From contig CAIWTL010000323.1 of the NCBI GenBank assembly GCA_903915555.1, positions 1-8,657 of the forward strand: a stretch of DNA of 8,657 nucleotides, in the 5' to 3' direction. The notes beneath the pieces were generated by a model, which saw only the letters and a list, made by a program, of their open reading frames with translations, had not been told where the DNA came from and made no database searches. Made by a program: the position numbers and the translations under genes. Source of the stretch: an uncultured Micrococcales bacterium. Lineage in GTDB: Bacteria > Actinomycetota > Actinomycetes > S36-B12 > GCA-2699445. Below, one piece after another: positions 5,473-8,657 of this stretch (position 1 is the stretch's first letter; each line of letters opens with the position of its first letter).

Positions 5473-6540
5473 CTACTTCTCCTCGCTCCGTGGAACTCTG
5501 CGGCTCGGTTGGACCCGTTTCGGCTCCCCCGGCATCTTCGGATACTCCGGCGGATAGGGCATGTCCCCCAGTCCATGATCGCGTTCGTCCCGGGCGTACA
5601 GATCGAGCGCGGGTGTCAGGTCGTATGCGGCGGAGTCGATGTCGGCCCAAGGGTCGTCGTGGGTCAGCACCCGCTCCGGCACCGTCCGCACCGTGAAGTC
5701 CCCCGGCCGGCACCCGCTCAACTCGTCCCAGGTCACGGGGCACGAGACGGTCGCTGCAGGCCGTGCCCGGACCGACCACGGCGCCGCGATGGTGCGGTCC
5801 CTCGCGTTCTGGTTGTAGTCCACGAAGACCGTCTCCCCACGCTCCTCCTTCCACCAGTTGGTGGTGACCCTGTCGGGCATGCGTCTCCCCAGTTCGCGGC
5901 CGATCGCGATGGCCGCATGTCTGACGTCCGTGAAACTCCACCGGCGTTGGATGCGCACGTACACGTGGACCCCTCGGCCGCCGCTGGTCTTCGGGAAGGC
6001 CCGCCAGCCCCACTCGGCCAGCAGAACCCGCGCGTGCTGCGCGACCTCGACGGCATCGTCGAACGTCGTCCCGGGCTGCGGATCGAAGTCGAGTCGCAGT
6101 TCGTCCGGGGTGTCGGGCTCGTCGCAGCGCACCGGCCACGGGTGCATCGTGATGGTGCCCAGCGTGGCCAACCACACCAGGACCGCGCGTTCCGTCGGCG
6201 TGACCTCGTCCGCGGTGCGCCCACTGGGAAACGCGATGCGGCAGGTCTGGACGTAGTCGGGAGCCCCTTGGGGCACCCGCTTCTGGTAGAACGCCGCCCC
6301 CTTGGTCCCATCGCGCTGCGTCAGAGTCACCCCGGGCAGCACCCCGGTCGGCCAACGTTCGAGTGTCGTGGGACGGTCGCGGACCTGGCGGAGCATCACC
6401 TCGCTCACCGCACGGTAGTAGTCGACGACATCGATCTTCCGGAGTCCCACCTCCGGGAAGTACGGCCGTTCGGGATTCGAACACCGTACGTCCCGGTCCC
6501 CTACCCGGACCATCACGGGGTCGCCCCACTTCGCCGCCAC
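5473..6540 (-). CDS. Primase-polymerase Prim-PolC (LigD PolDom family)
   Basis: A 355-aa archaeo-eukaryotic primase-type polymerase, the stand-alone relative of the LigD polymerase domain. It fills short gaps and prefers ribonucleotides in related enzymes; in mycobacteria Prim-PolC (Rv3730c) works with LigC in base excision repair. Visible blocks: PYFPEVGLRKIDVVDYYRAV near 26-45, RDRPTTLERWPTGV at 54-67, FYQKRVPQGAPDYV at 84-97, catalytic LRLDFDP with Asp151 and Asp153, SGGRGVHVYV at 186-195, and the third metal ligand Asp241 in VFVDYNQN. No ligase or nuclease domain is attached. The start GTG 6540 has TACGGT 7 nt upstream, a leaderless arrangement. Residue 10 (ATG) is an alternative start. 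The gene is divergent from msrB and ends in a 180-bp convergent gap. From memory, ligC and this gene are adjacent and divergent in M. tuberculosis; here they converge with three genes between. Confidence 0.92.
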   Translation of the reverse strand: MAAKWGDPVMVRVGDRDVRCSNPERPYFPEVGLRKIDVVDYYRAVSEVMLRQVRDRPTTLERWPTGVLPGVTLTQRDGTKGAAFYQKRVPQGAPDYVQTCRIAFPSGRTADEVTPTERAVLVWLATLGTITMHPWPVRCDEPDTPDELRLDFDPQPGTTFDDAVEVAQHARVLLAEWGWRAFPKTSGGRGVHVYVRIQRRWSFTDVRHAAIAIGRELGRRMPDRVTTNWWKEERGETVFVDYNQNARDRTIAAPWSVRARPAATVSCPVTWDELSGCRPGDFTVRTVPERVLTHDDPWADIDSAAYDLTPALDLYARDERDHGLGDMPYPPEYPKMPGEPKRVQPSRRVPRSEEK

Positions 6541-6553
6541 AAACCCGACCGTA
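6538..6553 (-). promoter_or_regulatory. Leaderless promoter of prim-polC
   Basis: On the minus strand TACGGT (6553-6548) fits TAnnnT and is followed by CGGGTTT (7 nt), then GTG at 6540. The expected -35 position overlaps the msrB start region and reads TCATGG, which is not a consensus element. Confidence 0.5.
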
Positions 6554-6559
6554 GCGGCC

Positions 6560-6575
6560 TACAGTGGGCCCCATG
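6560..6575 (+). promoter_or_regulatory. Leaderless promoter of msrB
   Basis: TACAGT (6560-6565) is a good -10 hexamer and is followed by GGGCCCC (7 nt), then ATG 6573. It mirrors the prim-polC element on the other strand: the two hexamers lie 6 bp apart. An in-frame GTG at 6564 overlaps the hexamer and is not a likely start. Confidence 0.55.
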
Positions 6576-7004
6576 AGCCGTTCCGTGCCCGAGACCTCTC
6601 CCGATGGGGAGCCGTATCCCATCCAACTGAGTGAGGACGAATGGCGCAGTCGTCTCACCGACTCGGAGTACTACGTCCTGCGATTGGCGGGTACGGAACC
6701 GCCGTACACCGGGGAGTACACCGACGACAAGACCGAGGGCGTATACAACTGTCGCGCGTGCGGGGCGGAACTCTTCCGCTCGGATGCGAAGTTCGACAGC
6801 CATTGTGGCTGGCCGAGTTTCTTCACACCCCTGGCCGGTGACTCCGTCGTCGAGATCGAGGACCGCTCCCACGGGATGGTGCGCACCGAGGTGCGATGCG
6901 CGTCATGCGGGTCGCATCTGGGACATGTCTTCGCCGGAGAGGGCTACGGCACGCCCACCGACCTGCGGTACTGCATCAACTCCGTTTCCCTCCGACGCGA
7001 GTGA
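6573..7004 (+). CDS. msrB: Peptide-methionine (R)-S-oxide reductase MsrB
   Basis: A 143-aa cytoplasmic enzyme that reduces the R epimer of methionine sulfoxide in proteins, using thioredoxin. All key features are present: two zinc Cys pairs, CRAC (Cys60, Cys63) and CASC (Cys109, Cys112); the family signature HCGWPSF at 77-83; HLGHVF at 115-120; and the catalytic Cys134 in RYCINSVSL. Cys78, 56 residues before the catalytic Cys, is at the spacing of the recycling Cys of Neisseria MsrB. Length is typical for a single-domain MsrB, with no MsrA fusion. ATG 6573 is chosen because TACAGT lies 7 nt before it. The gene is divergent from prim-polC (32 bp) and convergent with the EamA transporter (12-bp gap). 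M. tuberculosis Rv2674 is the likely counterpart. Confidence 0.96.
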   Translation: MSRSVPETSPDGEPYPIQLSEDEWRSRLTDSEYYVLRLAGTEPPYTGEYTDDKTEGVYNCRACGAELFRSDAKFDSHCGWPSFFTPLAGDSVVEIEDRSHGMVRTEVRCASCGSHLGHVFAGEGYGTPTDLRYCINSVSLRRE

Positions 7005-7016
7005 GCCGTCCGTCGG

Positions 7017-7850
7017 TCAACCCGCACTGATGGCGGCGACTCCGGCGAGCGCGACCGCCACCCCGATGTACTGGGCGGGGGCCAGCCGCTCGCGCAGGAC
7101 CGCCCACGCCAACACCACGGTCATCACGGGGTACAGGGAGCCCAGGACGGACACGATCGCCAGCAGACCCTCCGTGGTCGACAGTCCGAACAGCAGGTTG
7201 GCGGCGATGTCGAACACCCCGATCGCCACCAACCAGGGGATGTCCGACCGCTGGAGACCGCCCACCCCACGCCTGGCGACCAGGACGGTGGCGACGATGA
7301 TCAGCGTCGTCGTACCCCGCTGAACGGTCATGGTCATGATCGTGCTCTCCTGCGCACCGGCGGCCAGGAACACGAAGAACAGCCCGAAACCCACAGCGGC
7401 GACAACGGCCAGGACCACGGGACGCAGCCCCGCCGCACCCGAGATCTCCGGGCCGCTCGCCAGCACCACCCCGACAATGGCGAGAAGGATGCCGATGTAC
7501 TGCAGAGGTGCAGGTGTCTCGCCCCGGAAGAGGCCGACCGCCAGCGGGACGAGGACGCCCAGGGCCGAGATCGGCGACACGACACCCATCGGACCCGTCG
7601 CGAGGGCGGTGTAGAACGCCAGCAACGCACCCGCTCCCGACAGACTGGCCAGCACACCCCACACCAGGTAGCCGCCGGGGTCCGCGCCCCACGACATGGT
7701 GACGGTGGCCACGAGCACCATGACGACGAAACCCACGACCTGGGACCCACCGAGGACTGCGAACGGCGAACGACGACGCGACAGATAGCCTGCGAGGAAG
7801 TCACCGGTGCCCCACAGCAGACTGCTGAGGAGGGCGAGGACCGCCGCCAC
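7017..7850 (-). CDS. EamA/DMT-family transporter
   Basis: A 277-aa inner-membrane protein of the drug/metabolite transporter superfamily. It shows about ten hydrophobic helices in two similar halves, each an EamA domain (about 2-135 and 146-275). The N-terminal ALLSSLLWGTGDFLAGYLS, the GPMGVVSPISALGVLVPLAVG block and the C-terminal SLYPVMTVVLAWAVLRERL with PAQYIGVAVALAGV are typical of the family. Substrates range from amino acids to nucleotides and drugs and cannot be told here. The start GTG (7850-7848) shares one base with the hemQ stop (TAGTG), and no Shine-Dalgarno is seen, so translation probably depends on ribosomes finishing hemQ. That coupling hints at a link to heme or porphyrin metabolism, but this is only an inference. 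Confidence 0.92.
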   Translation of the reverse strand: MAAVLALLSSLLWGTGDFLAGYLSRRRSPFAVLGGSQVVGFVVMVLVATVTMSWGADPGGYLVWGVLASLSGAGALLAFYTALATGPMGVVSPISALGVLVPLAVGLFRGETPAPLQYIGILLAIVGVVLASGPEISGAAGLRPVVLAVVAAVGFGLFFVFLAAGAQESTIMTMTVQRGTTTLIIVATVLVARRGVGGLQRSDIPWLVAIGVFDIAANLLFGLSTTEGLLAIVSVLGSLYPVMTVVLAWAVLRERLAPAQYIGVAVALAGVAAISAG

Positions 7851-8563
7851 TAGGAGAGGTCTGCCAGCAGTTCGGCGGGAACCCGTCTCCGACCGGTGTA
7901 GAAGGGGATCTCCTCACGAACGTGCAGCCGCGCGCCGGAGGACCGGAGAGTGCGCATCAGATCGACGATCCGAGAGAGCTGATCGGCCTCGAAGGCGAGG
8001 ATCCACTCGTAGTCCCCGAGGGCGAACGAAGCCACCGTATTGGCTCGTACGTCCGGGTACTCCCGGCCCATCTGGCCGTGCTCGACCAAGAGCGCGCGCC
8101 GCTCGTCCTCGGGAAGGAGGTACCACTCGTAGGAGCGCACGAAGGGATACACGCACAAGTAGTCCTTGGCATCCTCCCCCGACAGGAACGCGGGAACGTG
8201 CGACCTGTTGAACTCGGCCGGGCGGTGAAGGGCCATCTGCGACCACACCGGCCGCAGTCCGCGACCCGCCTCGGTACGCCCGAAGGCGTGGTAGGCGGAC
8301 TGGAGGTCGTCGCTGTCGGGGGCGTGGGACCAGATCATGAGATCGGCATCGGCACGCAGGCCGGAGACGTCGTACCACCCGCGCACCGTCACGCCGTCCC
8401 ATGCCGACTCGGCCTCCTTGACCGCGACGTCGGTGGCGGGAAGGGGTCCCTCGGCCTTGTAGACGCTCACCATCATGTAGGCGATGGAGTCGTTGATGCG
8501 GCGGACCATCTGCGCCTTGCTGAGCGGCGCCTCCCGGTCCTCGGTGGCGGCTGACTCGTTCAT
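7850..8563 (-). CDS. hemQ: Coproheme decarboxylase HemQ/ChdC
   Basis: A 237-aa chlorite-dismutase-family enzyme that converts coproheme to heme b by two oxidative decarboxylations, the last step of the coproporphyrin-dependent pathway. The sequence closely follows actinobacterial HemQ (Rv2676c as I recall it): GWYDVSGLRADADLMIW at 62-78, LHRPAEFNRSHVPAFLSGE at 112-130, CVYPFVRSYEWYLLPEDER at 137-155, then VRANTVASFALGDYEWILAF at 172-191. His122, Tyr139 and His162 have the spacing of the distal His118, radical Tyr135 and proximal His158 of the Corynebacterium diphtheriae enzyme. ATG 8563 is chosen over the upstream in-frame start at 8626, because the latter would overlap the end of hemY. It lies 4 nt after the hemY stop and overlaps the transporter by one base: a tight operon. 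Confidence 0.97.
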   Translation of the reverse strand: MNESAATEDREAPLSKAQMVRRINDSIAYMMVSVYKAEGPLPATDVAVKEAESAWDGVTVRGWYDVSGLRADADLMIWSHAPDSDDLQSAYHAFGRTEAGRGLRPVWSQMALHRPAEFNRSHVPAFLSGEDAKDYLCVYPFVRSYEWYLLPEDERRALLVEHGQMGREYPDVRANTVASFALGDYEWILAFEADQLSRIVDLMRTLRSSGARLHVREEIPFYTGRRRVPAELLADLS

Positions 8564-8567
8564 GTCG

Positions 8568-8657
8568 TCAGTGTCCCACCGCTGCGGCGCTGTCCGCACG
8601 CGCGAGGACCGCCCGTGCCGCGCCACGGGCGGACCCGATCACCGCAGCAACGCCGAC
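8568..8657 (-). CDS. hemY: Protoporphyrinogen/coproporphyrinogen oxidase, 3' end
   Basis: The last 29 codons of a minus-strand gene that enters from the right edge and stops at TGA 8570-8568. The peptide begins VGVAAVIGSARGAARAVLA, which resembles the C-terminal FAD-binding segment of HemY/CgoX proteins (a G-V-G-x-x-x-x-I-x-S-x-R-x-A-A pattern). The stop is 4 nt before the hemQ start, and hemY precedes hemQ in mycobacteria. The enzyme oxidises coproporphyrinogen III to coproporphyrin III, feeding ferrochelatase and then HemQ. With only 29 codons visible, the call rests as much on context as on sequence. Confidence 0.7.
   Translation of the reverse strand, partial: VGVAAVIGSARGAARAVLARADSAAAVGH

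Noticed and set aside
5342..5557. Plus-strand 71-codon frame beginning MVIAEVPRRS
   Set aside because: It has no clear ribosome binding site, runs into the 3' end of prim-polC antisense, and its protein has no coherent hydrophobic or domain pattern.
5249..6658. Long minus-strand open frame (469 codons) overlapping prim-polC
   Set aside because: It is a shadow in another frame of prim-polC and runs into msrB; its translation is Arg/Gly-rich with no family motif, as expected from high-GC codon bias.
8564..8626. N-terminal extension of HemQ to 8626
   Set aside because: It would overlap the apparent hemY C-terminus, and the extension (MARHGRSSRVRTAPQ) has no match to HemQ; ATG 8563 lies 4 nt after the hemY stop.

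Overview
This is a gene-dense, GC-rich chromosomal window from an actinobacterium. The evidence is the recognisable gene set: HemQ (actinobacterial coproheme decarboxylase), a stand-alone RibD C-terminal-domain reductase resembling M. tuberculosis Rv2671, LigC, Prim-PolC, and a DUF2510/DUF4190 membrane protein. The many GTG starts and several apparent leaderless promoters (a TAnnnT -10 placed 6-7 nt before the start codon) also fit. From memory, the gene set zapE, ribD-like, msrB, hemQ and hemY resembles the M. tuberculosis Rv2670c-Rv2677c neighbourhood, and ligC/prim-polC resemble Rv3731/Rv3730c. Here the repair pair lies inside the first block. The genus cannot be named from the sequence alone.

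Layout. 1-793 (+): the 3' end of an AidB-like acyl-CoA dehydrogenase. 799-1812 (-): a ZapE/AFG1-family P-loop ATPase, convergent with the first gene. 1813-1977: a divergent control region holding two interleaved perfect inverted repeats. 1978-3832 (+): a two-gene unit of the RibD-like reductase and the ATP-dependent DNA ligase LigC. 3840-4724 (-): a Pro-rich DUF2510/DUF4190 membrane protein. 4884-5292 (+): two tiny membrane proteins in tandem, the second only 58 aa. 5473-6540 (-): the primase-polymerase PolDom (Prim-PolC). 6573-7004 (+): methionine sulfoxide reductase B, divergent from Prim-PolC across only 32 bp. 7017-8657 (-): an operon reading hemY/cgoX (3' end only), hemQ, then an EamA-family transporter that overlaps hemQ by one base.

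How the genes fit together. Several products deal with chemical damage: the AidB-like protein (alkylation-response family), LigC with Prim-PolC (gap filling and sealing in base excision repair in mycobacteria), and MsrB (oxidised methionine). The right-hand operon holds the last steps of the coproporphyrin-dependent heme pathway plus a transporter of unknown substrate.

I see no mobile element, CRISPR array, rRNA or tRNA, and no wholly new multi-gene system. The least explained items are the interleaved repeats upstream of zapE, the small membrane-protein pair between the two repair genes, and the three T-x-x-F-P motifs in the linker of the DUF4190 protein.
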